Positions 9,380 to 17,685 of a stretch of 64,000 bases of DNA are shown piece after piece. This stretch comes from G965202665 sp965243835 (GTDB lineage: Bacteria > Actinomycetota > Acidimicrobiia > Spongiisociales > Spongiisociaceae): NCBI GenBank assembly GCA_965243835.1, contig OZ251578.1:2356001-2420000 (forward strand). The letters run 5' to 3'. The translations under genes were made by a program, and so were the position numbers. The notes beneath the pieces are model-generated. The model made no database searches. It was not told the origin of the DNA and worked only from the letters and a program-made list of their open reading frames with translations. Position 1 is the first letter of the stretch. Every line of letters begins with the position of its first letter.

Positions 9380-11147
9380 TTGCCGACACCGGATTCCATC
9401 ACCCCGCCGCCTCCGCACCGCCAAACCCAAACACCCTCTAAACCTAAAAACGCCCAAGGGGAAAACACTACTTGCCCAAACCCAGCCTTGAACCCCCGCC
9501 ATACCCGAACTAAACAACCGCATCGGACCGCACCCAACGAACCGCCGCACCTACGCATCACTGAAAGCGATTCCACCGCCCCCGCGCCCCAAAACCGGTT
9601 CGGCTCCGTCAGGTTTGAATCACGCACACCGCACCGCCCACCCCCACCTCATTCGCAACTAACGAACCCACCCGCCCATTGCCGACACCGGATTCCATCA
9701 CCCCCGCCGCCGACCCGCCCCGACAACTCACCCTCGCCCCCACACAACCGCCTCCCCACCGCCAAACCCAAACACCGCCCAACCCCCAAAGCGGAATACC
9801 CTTACCCAAATCCGGCCTTGAACCCCCGACATCCCGAACCCGGCAACCGCGCCGATACGCAACCAGCGAACCACCCCGCCGCCGGGAGCGATGCCACCCA
9901 CCCCCCAAACCAACTTGGCTCCGCCAGATTTGAAATTACGCACACCGCACCGCCGAGAGCGATACCGCCCGCCCCGCGCCCCCAAACCGGTTCGGCTCCG
10001 TCAGGTTTGAATCACGCACACCGCACCGCCCACACCCACCGCCCCCGCAACCGCCTACGATACCGCCAAACCCGAAACGCCCAACCACCAAGGGGAAAAC
10101 ACCACTTGCCCAAACCCAGCCTTGAACCCCCGACATCCCGAACCTGGCAACCGCGCCGGACCGCGACTCCGCCGACCCGCCCCCCAAACCAGGTTTGGTC
10201 CTCGTAAGGTTGAATGACGCACACCGCATCGCCCACCTCCACCTCGTCGCAACGACCGAACCCACCCGCCCCGCCCATTGCCAACACCGACTCCCGCCGC
10301 CACAACCGACCCGCCCCGACAACTCACCCTCGCCCCCACCGCAACCGCTCTCGCGCCGCCAAACCCAAACACCGCCCAACCCCCAAAGCGGAATACCCTT
10401 ACCCAAATCCGGCCTTGAACCCCCGACATCCCGAACCCGGCAACCGCGCCGATACGCAACCAGCGAACCACCCCGCCGCCGGGAGCGATGCCACCCACCC
10501 CCCAAACCAACTTGGCTCCGCCAGATTTGAAATTACGCACACCGCACCGCCGAGAGCGATACCGCCCGCCCCGCGCCCCCAAACCGGTTCGGCTCCATCA
10601 GGTTGGATCACGCACACCGCGCCGCCCACCCCCACCTCTTTCACAACGAACGGACCCACCCGCCCCGCCCGCAACCAACGCCGACTCCCGTCGCCCCCCA
10701 ACTCACCCCTACCCTCGCCGCCTCCCCACCGCCAAACCCAAACACTGCCCAACCCCCAAAACGGAATACCCTTACCCAAATCCGGCCTTAAACCCCCGAC
10801 ATCCCGAACCTGGCAACCGCGCCGGTACGCAACCAGCAAACACCGCGTCGCCGAAAGTGATACCGCCCGCCCCGCCGCCCCCGCGCCCCCAAACCGGATT
10901 GGGGCCCGTCAGATCTGGATCACGCACACCGCATCGCCCACACCCGCCGCCGCAACCTCCGCCCCGCCAAACCAAAACATCGTCCACCGGCCCAAGGGAA
11001 ACATCCCCCGTCAAAATCCGCCTCAAACCCCCGGTCACCCGAACTCGGCAACCGCGCCCATCCGCACCCGGGCAAACCACCGCGTCGCCGAAAGTGGTTC
11101 CGCCGCCCCGCCGCCCCCGCGCCCCCAAACCGGATTGGGGCCCGTCA
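9380..11147 (-). repeat. Gene-free array of decayed repeats of the lipoyl-gene 3' end
   Basis: No credible gene lies between 9065 and 11144; the open frames here are compositional. On the minus strand the region is a degenerate array. A tag matching the last codons of the lipoyl gene (encoding GDxVCVIQ plus stop) and its downstream flank recurs near 9604, 9918, 9996, 10199, 10514, 10593 and 10908, followed by the intact gene end at 11145. Each tag is followed by a conserved spacer with motifs such as CCCGACATCCCGAAC. Copies lie downstream of the parent in the same orientation, as expected of tandem duplications that then decayed. Confidence 0.8.
9761..9999. repeat. Exact 239-bp direct repeat, copy 1 (copy 2 at 10358-10596)
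   Basis: Positions 9761-9999 and 10358-10596 are identical by direct reading, with an offset of 597 bp. Divergence begins immediately beyond both ends. Because the rest of the array is strongly diverged, this pair marks a more recent higher-order duplication or gene-conversion event inside it. Confidence 0.9.
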
Positions 11148-11381
11148 GGTCTGGATTACGCACACCGGGTCGCCCACCTCCACCTCGTCGTCGGGCGCGA
11201 CCAGCAACTCGGTCACCACGCCCGCCACCGGGCTGGGGAAGTCGGCGTCCACCTTGTCGGTTTCCACCCGCAACAGCACGTCTCCCTCCACCACCGCATC
11301 CCCTATCGCCACCAGCCATTCCAGCACCACCACCTGCTCGGCGGTCTCCCCCAGCTTGGGCATTTTCACCTTGACCAGCAT
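11145..11381 (-). CDS. Stand-alone lipoyl/biotinyl-domain protein
   Basis: A 78-residue protein consisting of one lipoyl domain. The lysine to be lipoylated is in ETDKVDADFPSP near residue 43, flanked by the usual symmetric strands (MPKLGETAEQVVV and VGDPVCVIQ). It follows the E1 alpha gene by about 20 bp and probably serves as a mobile acyl carrier for that dehydrogenase. No catalytic E2 domain is attached, and the full E2 is encoded about 21 kb away. Its last codons are the source of the repeat array downstream. Confidence 0.88.
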   Translation of the reverse strand: MLVKVKMPKLGETAEQVVVLEWLVAIGDAVVEGDVLLRVETDKVDADFPSPVAGVVTELLVAPDDEVEVGDPVCVIQT

Positions 11382-11401
11382 GGCCCGCTCCCGGCCCGGA
11401 T

Positions 11402-12409
11402 TCAGGGGGCGTAGATGTTGGCGAACATATCCTCCACCCCGGCCGGCTCCCCGGCGGCGGCCTCCGCCTCCGCTTCGGCCAGGCGTTGCGCCACCGCGCT
11501 TTCCATCGCCGCCGCCTCCTCCTCGGTGAGCTCCCCTTCCTCGAGCAACCGGCGACGGTAGGTGTTGAGCGGGTCCCGCTCATACCACCGGTCGAACTCG
11601 CCCGCGGGCCGGTAAGGGGCCTTGTCGGCCCGGGAATGGCCCGCATAGCGGTAGGTTTTCATCTCCAACAGGGTGGGGCCTTCCCCGGCCCGGGCCCGCC
11701 GCAGGGCCCCTTCCACCGCCTCCGCAACCGCGTCCACATCCTGGCCGTCCACGATTTCCCCGGGCATTCCGTAGGAGACGGCCCGGTCGGCCAAGTCGCC
11801 GATGGGGGTGGTGAGGTCGATGCGGCTGTACTCCCCGTACTGGTTGTTCTCGCACAGGAACACCGCCGGCAGTTTCCAGATGGCGGCCAGGTTCAAACCT
11901 TCGTGGAAAGCCCCGATGTTGGAGGCCCCGTCCCCGAACACGGCCACCGCCGCGTCGTCGGTTCCCCGCACCTGGGCGGTGAGGGCCGCCCCGGCCGCCA
12001 CCGGAATGCCCGCCCCCACGATGGCGAAAGTGGGAAGCAACCCCACCGACGTGTCGCACAGGTGCATGGAGCCGCCCACCCCGCCGATCGCCCCCAGTTT
12101 GCGACCCATTATCTCGCCCATGATGCTGAGCGGCGTCATCCCCAGGGCCAGTGCCACCCCGTGCCCGCGGTAGGTGCAGGTGACGATGTCGGTGTGCCGG
12201 GCGGCGGCCGCCAACCCCACCGCCACCGCTTCCTGCCCCTGGCAGGTGTGGGTGGTGCCGTGCACGGTCCCCTCGAAGAACATTTCCTGCACCCGGTCCT
12301 CGAAAGACCGGATCTCGAACATCGCCTGGTAGCGGGCGGGGCGTCCCGACTGCAGGCGCCGGCGGCGCTCCAGCGGGGTCAGGGCTTCCGGGGTCGGGGC
12401 TTCGCTCAT
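11402..12409 (-). CDS. 2-oxoacid/acetoin dehydrogenase E1 component, alpha subunit
   Basis: A 335-residue thiamine-diphosphate E1 alpha subunit of the pyruvate/acetoin dehydrogenase type. The TPP motif GDGASNIGAFHEGLN, followed about 25 residues later by CENNQYGEYS, is visible. GGVGGSMHL and the phosphorylation-loop-like YAGHSRADKAPYR region are also characteristic. Its ATG at 12409 overlaps the stop of the beta-subunit gene as ATGA, so the two are translationally coupled. The closest functional options are acetoin or branched-chain/pyruvate dehydrogenase; sequence alone does not decide. Confidence 0.92.
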   Translation of the reverse strand: MSEAPTPEALTPLERRRRLQSGRPARYQAMFEIRSFEDRVQEMFFEGTVHGTTHTCQGQEAVAVGLAAAARHTDIVTCTYRGHGVALALGMTPLSIMGEIMGRKLGAIGGVGGSMHLCDTSVGLLPTFAIVGAGIPVAAGAALTAQVRGTDDAAVAVFGDGASNIGAFHEGLNLAAIWKLPAVFLCENNQYGEYSRIDLTTPIGDLADRAVSYGMPGEIVDGQDVDAVAEAVEGALRRARAGEGPTLLEMKTYRYAGHSRADKAPYRPAGEFDRWYERDPLNTYRRRLLEEGELTEEEAAAMESAVAQRLAEAEAEAAAGEPAGVEDMFANIYAP

Positions 12410-13434
12410 ACCGCCGCCTCCCTTCTCATCGGTTGTCGCTCCCACCAGTGGCGGGGACGGCGGCCGGTCGCCAACAACTCGCCGATCTGGGCGGCGATGT
12501 ATTCGGCGTCCGGCATGTAACGTTGCTCCAACTCGGCCGGGAAGGGGACGTTGGTGTCGGGGCTGGTGATGCGGATGGGCGGGGCGGCCAACTCCCCGAA
12601 CAGCTCGCCGGTCACATAGGCGGCGATCTCGGCCCCCCATCCCCCGGTGAGCGGGTTCTCCTCCACGGTAACCAGGCGTTTCGTTTTGCCCACCGACTCC
12701 AACAGCCGCTCCTTGTCGTAGGGGAGCAGGGTTTGCAGGTCGATGACCTCCGCCGACCAGGGGGCGTCCTGCGCCGCCCGTTGCGCGGCCCGCACCATGG
12801 AACCGAGGGCGGCCACCGTTACGTCCTCCCCTTCCCGGAGAACGTTGGCCCGTCCCAGGGGGATGATCCCCTCCTCGCCGACGGTCACCTCGTCCCGGCC
12901 CCCGTAGAGGGCGCGCGGTTCCAGCACCACCACCGGGTTGTCGTCCCGCACCGCGGCCCGCGTCAGCCCGTAGGCGCTCTGCGGACCGGAAGCCACCGCC
13001 AGTTTCAAACCGGGAGCGGCCGTCATCCACGACTCCAGGGTCTGGGAATGCTGGCATCCGAACCCCAATCCGGCCCCCACCGACCCCCGCACGGTGAGGG
13101 GCACGGTGACCGTCCCCCCCGACAGGTAATGGAACTTGGCCGCTTCGGTGACCAGCTGGTCCAGGGCCACTCCCAGAAACTCGATGAACATTATTTCCAC
13201 CACCGGCCGCAGTCCGGTGGCGGCCGCCCCCACCGCCGCCCCCAAGAATCCCATCTCCGAAATGGGGGTGTCCCGCACCCGCTTGGGGCCGTAGGCGTCC
13301 AGCAACCCGGCCGAGGTTTTGAACGGCCCTTCGGCCACCGCCACATCCTCCCCGAACACCACCACGTCCGGGTTGTCGGCCATCTCGTCCGCCAAGGCGG
13401 CGGCGATGGCCGCGTTCATTCGCAACTTGGGCAT
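12406..13434 (-). CDS. 2-oxoacid/acetoin dehydrogenase E1 component, beta subunit
   Basis: A 342-residue E1 beta subunit with an N-terminal transketolase-like pyrimidine-binding domain (VVVFGEDVAVAEGPFK, RDTPISEMGFLGAAVGAA) and a C-terminal transketolase domain (VTVAALGSMVRAAQ, EVIDLQTLLPYD, LVTVEENPLTGGWGAEI). It is the first gene of the E1 beta-E1 alpha-lipoyl operon. Together these oxidatively decarboxylate or cleave a keto substrate and pass the acyl group to a lipoyl arm. Confidence 0.93.
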   Translation of the reverse strand: MPKLRMNAAIAAALADEMADNPDVVVFGEDVAVAEGPFKTSAGLLDAYGPKRVRDTPISEMGFLGAAVGAAATGLRPVVEIMFIEFLGVALDQLVTEAAKFHYLSGGTVTVPLTVRGSVGAGLGFGCQHSQTLESWMTAAPGLKLAVASGPQSAYGLTRAAVRDDNPVVVLEPRALYGGRDEVTVGEEGIIPLGRANVLREGEDVTVAALGSMVRAAQRAAQDAPWSAEVIDLQTLLPYDKERLLESVGKTKRLVTVEENPLTGGWGAEIAAYVTGELFGELAAPPIRITSPDTNVPFPAELEQRYMPDAEYIAAQIGELLATGRRPRHWWERQPMRREAAV

Positions 13435-13585
13435 TACCCGCTTCCCGCTTTCCTTCGGTTATGTCTGACCGCAACCCGCACTATACACCCTCCGCGACTC
13501 CTCCGCGCTGGAAACGTATCCAGCCGTCCGGTATATCCGGCGCGGCGGCCTTGTTTCCGGCAACCGGCGGATGGGGCGGGGCGGC

Positions 13586-14467
13586 TCACCGGGTCGTCTC
13601 CCGTATCCAGCGCACCCCGTCGGCGACCATCCGGTCTTCGTCGGAGCCGGCGGGCAGGGTGGCCAGCTCCACGCACGCCAAACCGTCGAACCCGTCGCGG
13701 GCGAATATTTCCAGGGTCCCCGCCAGGTCCAGGTCCCCTTCCCCCAAAGGGACGCACGGCCACCACCCGGCCGGGTCGTCCCGGTCGGCGGCGGACAGGT
13801 CGATGTCTTTTACGTGCAGCATCCTGGTCGCCTCCGCCATCCGCCGGGCCTCCTGCAACAGGTCGGCCCCCACCCGCACCACGTTGGCGGTGTCGAACAC
13901 CACCCCCAACCGGGTCGAGGGCCGGCGGCTGTTGGCTTCGTTGACCCGCTCCACCAGCTCCCTCAGGCCGGGGGCCGACAGGGCGCAGTGGGTTTCCACC
14001 GCCAGCGACACCCCCCGCTCCGCCGCGTAACGGCAGGCGAACTCCAGCGTCGGGACCAGGCGGGTTAGGGCCGCGGCCTCCGGTTCCCGACGCCAGTGGG
14101 TGAACGTGCCGACCACGATCCGCATCAGGGACATTCCCATTCCGGCGGCGTAGTCCGCGCACTGCAGCATTTCCGCCAAGCGGGGCCCGGAGCGTCCCAT
14201 ATGCAAGCCGCTTTCCGAACCTTCCGAATGACCCCAGGCCAGAACCCCTTCCATCCCCAGGTCGCGCAGGCGGGCGGCCAACTCCCGCCTCCATTCCGGA
14301 TCGTCCAACGGGAGATAGCAGGTTTCCAGGCTGACCCCGTCTACCCCCAGGCCGGCCGCCCGTTCCAGGAAATCCCAAGTGTCCCAGCGGACGCCGGGGT
14401 CCTCCTCCCCTTCCCGCAACTCGCCGAAGTAGCGGTGATAGGAGTAGGAGTCGATCCCCGTTCGCAT
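13586..14467 (-). CDS. Sugar phosphate isomerase/epimerase (xylose isomerase-like TIM barrel)
   Basis: A 293-residue protein with the AP-endonuclease-2/xylose-isomerase-like barrel. Likely metal ligands are the Glu in SLAVETH, Asp in VVFDTANVV, His and Asp in MLHVKDIDLS and Glu in ACVELA. It lies about 50 bp downstream of the Gfo/Idh/MocA gene in the same orientation, a pairing common in inositol and unusual-sugar catabolism, where keto-inositol or keto-sugar intermediates are isomerised. The substrate is unknown. Confidence 0.85.
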   Translation of the reverse strand: MRTGIDSYSYHRYFGELREGEEDPGVRWDTWDFLERAAGLGVDGVSLETCYLPLDDPEWRRELAARLRDLGMEGVLAWGHSEGSESGLHMGRSGPRLAEMLQCADYAAGMGMSLMRIVVGTFTHWRREPEAAALTRLVPTLEFACRYAAERGVSLAVETHCALSAPGLRELVERVNEANSRRPSTRLGVVFDTANVVRVGADLLQEARRMAEATRMLHVKDIDLSAADRDDPAGWWPCVPLGEGDLDLAGTLEIFARDGFDGLACVELATLPAGSDEDRMVADGVRWIRETTR

Positions 14468-14518
14468 CGGACGGCCGCCTCCGGCCCGGGCGTCCGCCGC
14501 CTCCGCCTTAGCCGGGCT

Positions 14519-15613
14519 TTACGCGCCGGGGACGGAAACCAAGCCGCCGGTGCGCACGCTTTCGTAGGCGGCGGACACCACCTCCACCGTTTTCGCCCCC
14601 ACATCGGCCGGGGAGCGGTTGGGAACGTCCTTGCCCAAGGTGAGGTCGATGAGGGTGTTGGGCGGCCCGTCGCACAGGTACAGTCCGGCGTGGTCGGGCA
14701 GGTCGGCCTTGTTGTCGGTTCCGTCCTCCCGGTAATGCCACAGGAAGTCCCGTTCCAAATCCAGGATCAACTGGCCTTCGGAGCCGTAGAAACGCATCAG
14801 CAACTGGTGGCGGGGCCACGGTTCGCCTTCCCCGTCGATGGCGTTGGCCGGGCCCGGACAGCTGGACCCGCTCAGGGCGCCGGTGGCCCCGGAGGCGTAG
14901 CGGATGCTGATCGCATCATGCAGGTCCACCCGCGCCCCCACGTTGTTCATCAGGGCGAACACGTCCCGGGCCCGCTCCCCGCTCAGCCACAGGGCCAGCC
15001 CCATGGCGTGACTCAACTGGGCGGGCGCGTAGCCGCCGCCGGACATGGCCGGGTCGGTCCAGGTGTCCCAATCGGGCATAAAGTCGGAGGCGGAACCTTC
15101 GTAGGCCCCGGTGGCTTTCAGAAGTTCGCGGGTGCCGGAGGCCATCGCCACCCACATGTGTTCGATGTCGCCGATGCCACCCTCTTCGGTCATTATCCGC
15201 TTGGCCTCCACTCCCAGCGGGCCGTAGTGCCAGCCGAAGGAAATCAGCAGATGCCGCCCCAGTTTTTGGGCGGTTTCGTGCAGGTCCCAGGCGTGGGCCG
15301 GGTCGATGGTGACCGGTTTCTCGCACAGCACGTTCATGCCCGCTTCCATGGCGGCTTTGGCGTGTTCGTGGTGAAACACCGAGGGGCTGGCCACGATGGC
15401 CGCATCCAGGTCCATGTCCAGGACCTCCCGGTAGTCCTCGGTGATATGCCCGAAGCCGAACTGCTCCTGCAGCAGTTCCAGCTCGGCCCGGCCTTTGCGC
15501 ACCGCCGCCACCAGTTCCACGTCGTCGCGCTTGCGCAACGCCGGAATGTGGTTGCCGGCCGCCCAGGAACCGGCTCCGATAATCCCGACCCGCACCCGAT
15601 CGTTGGCTCCCAT
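14519..15613 (-). CDS. Gfo/Idh/MocA-family oxidoreductase
   Basis: A 364-residue NAD(P)-dependent sugar oxidoreductase. The Rossmann motif VGIIGAGSWA is at the N-terminus and the family signature VLCEKPVT is near residue 100. The C-terminal domain has the usual open-sheet pattern. It is the first gene of a two-gene minus-strand operon with the isomerase, read divergently from an SDR at 15703. The palindrome in the 89-bp spacer suggests shared regulation. Likely acts on a cyclitol or sugar. Confidence 0.9.
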   Translation of the reverse strand: MGANDRVRVGIIGAGSWAAGNHIPALRKRDDVELVAAVRKGRAELELLQEQFGFGHITEDYREVLDMDLDAAIVASPSVFHHEHAKAAMEAGMNVLCEKPVTIDPAHAWDLHETAQKLGRHLLISFGWHYGPLGVEAKRIMTEEGGIGDIEHMWVAMASGTRELLKATGAYEGSASDFMPDWDTWTDPAMSGGGYAPAQLSHAMGLALWLSGERARDVFALMNNVGARVDLHDAISIRYASGATGALSGSSCPGPANAIDGEGEPWPRHQLLMRFYGSEGQLILDLERDFLWHYREDGTDNKADLPDHAGLYLCDGPPNTLIDLTLGKDVPNRSPADVGAKTVEVVSAAYESVRTGGLVSVPGA

Positions 15614-15643
15614 AGGTTCCGCCCTCCTTTAGGTATCTCGTCC

Positions 15644-15664
15644 TGTATTGTTTCCAACCATACA
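15644..15664. promoter_or_regulatory. 21-bp palindromic operator in divergent spacer
   Basis: Outer arms TGTAT and ATACA and inner arms GTT and AAC are perfectly symmetric around position 15654. The site sits midway between the divergent Gfo/Idh/MocA and SDR genes, the expected place for an operator. GTAT/ATAC arms resemble sites of FadR/GntR-type regulators, but no regulator gene is adjacent, so the cognate factor is unknown. Confidence 0.65.
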
Positions 15665-15702
15665 CCAGCGGCGGCCCCGGCGGGGGCGGGAGAGGGAGGC
15701 GA

Positions 15703-16452
15703 ATGACCGACCGCGACTTTTACGGAACGATGCCCGGCTTTGCGGGACGGACGGCGGTGGTGACCGGGGCCGGGGCCGGCATCGGGCGGGCGGCGGCCGA
15801 CGCCCTGGCCGGGCAGGGGGCCCGCACCGCCTACTTGGACGTGGTCCCGCCCCCCGACGTCTCGTCTTGGGACGGGGAGGAGGGGCGGATGTTCGCGCAG
15901 TGCGACGTGTCGGACGAGGCGGCGGTGGAGGCGGCCTTCGGGGAAGTGGAGACGGCCTGGGGGACGGTTTCCATCCTGGTGAACAACGCCGGAATTTTCA
16001 GCATTCAGGCTTTGGAGGAGATTTCTGTGCGGGACTGGGAGCGGATGCTGGCCGTCAACCTGACCGGGGTTTTCCTGTGCACCCGGCGGGTTCTGCCGGG
16101 GATGCGGGAGGCCCGCTACGGGCGGATCGTCAACCTGGGGTCCAGCGCCGGCAAAACCGGGGGGAGCAAGAACATGGCTGCCTACGCGGCCTCCAAGGCG
16201 GCGGTGATGTCCTTCACCAAGTCGGTGGCCTCCGAATACGCCGCCTACGGGATAACCTCCAACGCCCTGGCCCCGGCCCTGATCAACACCAGCATGGCCG
16301 AGGGCATCGCCGACCTGAAACACCTGATACCGGTGGGCCGCTTGGGCGAAGCGGAGGACGTAGCCCGGGCGGTCCTGTTCCTGGCCGCCGAACAAGCCTC
16401 TTTCATAACCGCCGAAGTAATGGACGTAAACGGCGGTTTCTTGGTGGATTAA
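15703..16452 (+). CDS. SDR-family oxidoreductase
   Basis: A 249-residue classical SDR with VVTGAGAGIG near residue 15, NNAG in strand four, LGSSAGKTGG around the catalytic serine and YAASK as catalytic Tyr-Lys, ending in a FabG-like ITAEVMDVNGG motif. A GGGAGAGGGAGGCG ribosome-binding region precedes the ATG. It is divergent from the Gfo/Idh/MocA-isomerase pair and probably works in the same sugar or cyclitol route. Confidence 0.9.
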   Translation: MTDRDFYGTMPGFAGRTAVVTGAGAGIGRAAADALAGQGARTAYLDVVPPPDVSSWDGEEGRMFAQCDVSDEAAVEAAFGEVETAWGTVSILVNNAGIFSIQALEEISVRDWERMLAVNLTGVFLCTRRVLPGMREARYGRIVNLGSSAGKTGGSKNMAAYAASKAAVMSFTKSVASEYAAYGITSNALAPALINTSMAEGIADLKHLIPVGRLGEAEDVARAVLFLAAEQASFITAEVMDVNGGFLVD

Positions 16453-16555
16453 AGAACCCTCCGGCGTTTGCCCTTCTCGGGCAACCGGTCCCTCGCATGG
16501 CCTCCCCCGCCGGTTGCCGGGTGTCGCCCGTGTCCGGATAGGACCGGAACCCTTT

Positions 16556-16561
16556 TATAAT
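16556..16561 (+). promoter_or_regulatory. TATAAT -10 element upstream of hypothetical gene
   Basis: A consensus TATAAT lies 30 bp before the ATG at 16591 in otherwise GC-rich DNA. No clear -35 hexamer is found at the usual spacing, so the promoter call rests on the -10 alone. Confidence 0.45.
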
Positions 16562-16590
16562 GGGCGTTCCACTGCGGAAAGGACACCTAA

Positions 16591-17682
16591 ATGGCGGAAC
16601 TGCGCGTCGCCCTGCTGGGAGATGATGCTTCACTGGGGGCCGTCCCGGCCGCCGATGCGGCCCGGTTGCTGAGCGGTATCGAAAAGGTGATGGCGCGGGC
16701 GGCGGAGGTTCGGCAGGGCCGCACCGGCCGACAGGCGGGCAGACGGGATGCGAAACGGGAAGCGGCCACCCGCCTCATGTTGCGCGCCTTGGAACCGGGT
16801 AGCCTCACCGCCGTGCTGGGCATCCCCGGGGGGGACGCGGCCGGGGAAACCCTGCAACTGGACGCCGCTTCCCTGGGCGAGCTGACCGCCGCGGACACCC
16901 TGCGCACCCTCAACGAAGAGGAAGAGCACCCCCGGGTGGCGGAAGCCCTGGCGGAGCTGGCGGACAACCTGCGCATAGGCCGGAGACGCCGAAAACTGGA
17001 AATGGAACTGACCGCTAGGGACGGCCGCATCCGCTCGTATATCGACGCGGCCGTCGTGGAACGGTTGCGGCGCCGAGCGGTGCAACCCACCGTCGAAAGA
17101 GAATCAACGATCACCGGAACGATGTTCGCCGTGAACTTCGAAAGCAGAACCGCGCAGATTCGCATCAACCCCATCAACGTCATCCGAACCGTCAGGTTCG
17201 AAGAACATCTCACTGAACAAGTCAAAGAGGCCCTGTTGAGTCTGACTGAATTCAGGGGGATTAGCACCTGTGATGCGGAAACCGAAACTATTCGCTCTCT
17301 GGAATTACGGGACATAACCCCGCCCCGGCAACTGTCCCTGGAGATGGGCGACATTGACTACCGGAGCTCGCCCACTATTGAACAACTAGCCGCCGCGCAA
17401 GGCGTAGATTTGAACGCCAACTACAACCGAACGATAGATGTAGCGGATGATGACCCGGAAATTGATGCCTTTTTTGGGGCTCTGGGCCTAACGGACAGAA
17501 CCCCGCCGCAACAAATATCCCTGAAGATGGGCAACATTGATTACTGGAGCTCGCCCACTATTGAAGAGATTGCCGCATCGCAAGGGATTGACTTATCAAC
17601 TCATGTTAATCGTGTGTCGGGTATTGAAGTAGACGATGACGATCCCGAGATAAATGCCTTTTTTGAAGCGCTTGGCCTGTGA
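16591..17682 (+). CDS. Hypothetical protein with duplicated C-terminal motif
   Basis: A 363-residue protein of no family I recognise. GGAAAGGA and a -10 element precede the ATG. Residues about 1-110 are Ala/Leu/Arg rich, the middle contains alternating strand-like segments, and the C-terminus carries two copies of a roughly 55-residue unit at about 240-300 and 303-363. Each unit has PPxQxSLxMGxIDYxSSPTI, then a short helix (EQLAAAQGV or EEIAASQGI), and ends with an acidic run plus AFFxALGL. The SPTIEELAxxQGI-like piece recalls short motifs of some antitoxin-like proteins, but that is weak. The 3' part is less GC-rich than its neighbours. Confidence 0.75.
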   Translation: MAELRVALLGDDASLGAVPAADAARLLSGIEKVMARAAEVRQGRTGRQAGRRDAKREAATRLMLRALEPGSLTAVLGIPGGDAAGETLQLDAASLGELTAADTLRTLNEEEEHPRVAEALAELADNLRIGRRRRKLEMELTARDGRIRSYIDAAVVERLRRRAVQPTVERESTITGTMFAVNFESRTAQIRINPINVIRTVRFEEHLTEQVKEALLSLTEFRGISTCDAETETIRSLELRDITPPRQLSLEMGDIDYRSSPTIEQLAAAQGVDLNANYNRTIDVADDDPEIDAFFGALGLTDRTPPQQISLKMGNIDYWSSPTIEEIAASQGIDLSTHVNRVSGIEVDDDDPEINAFFEALGL

Positions 17683-17685
17683 TGG

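Noticed and set aside
9110..11128. Several Pro/Arg- or Gly-rich open frames on both strands
   Set aside because: They follow from the repeat array and high GC, have no family signature and overlap each other in all frames.
9380..11147. CRISPR array or integron attC array
   Set aside because: Units are long, variably spaced and degenerate, contain coding-end remnants, lack short constant repeats with unique spacers, and no cas or integrase gene is nearby.
11402..13474. A 690-codon frame spanning both E1 genes
   Set aside because: Only the part after 12409 encodes E1 alpha. The upstream part is a shadow frame of E1 beta, and ATGA coupling gives the true start.
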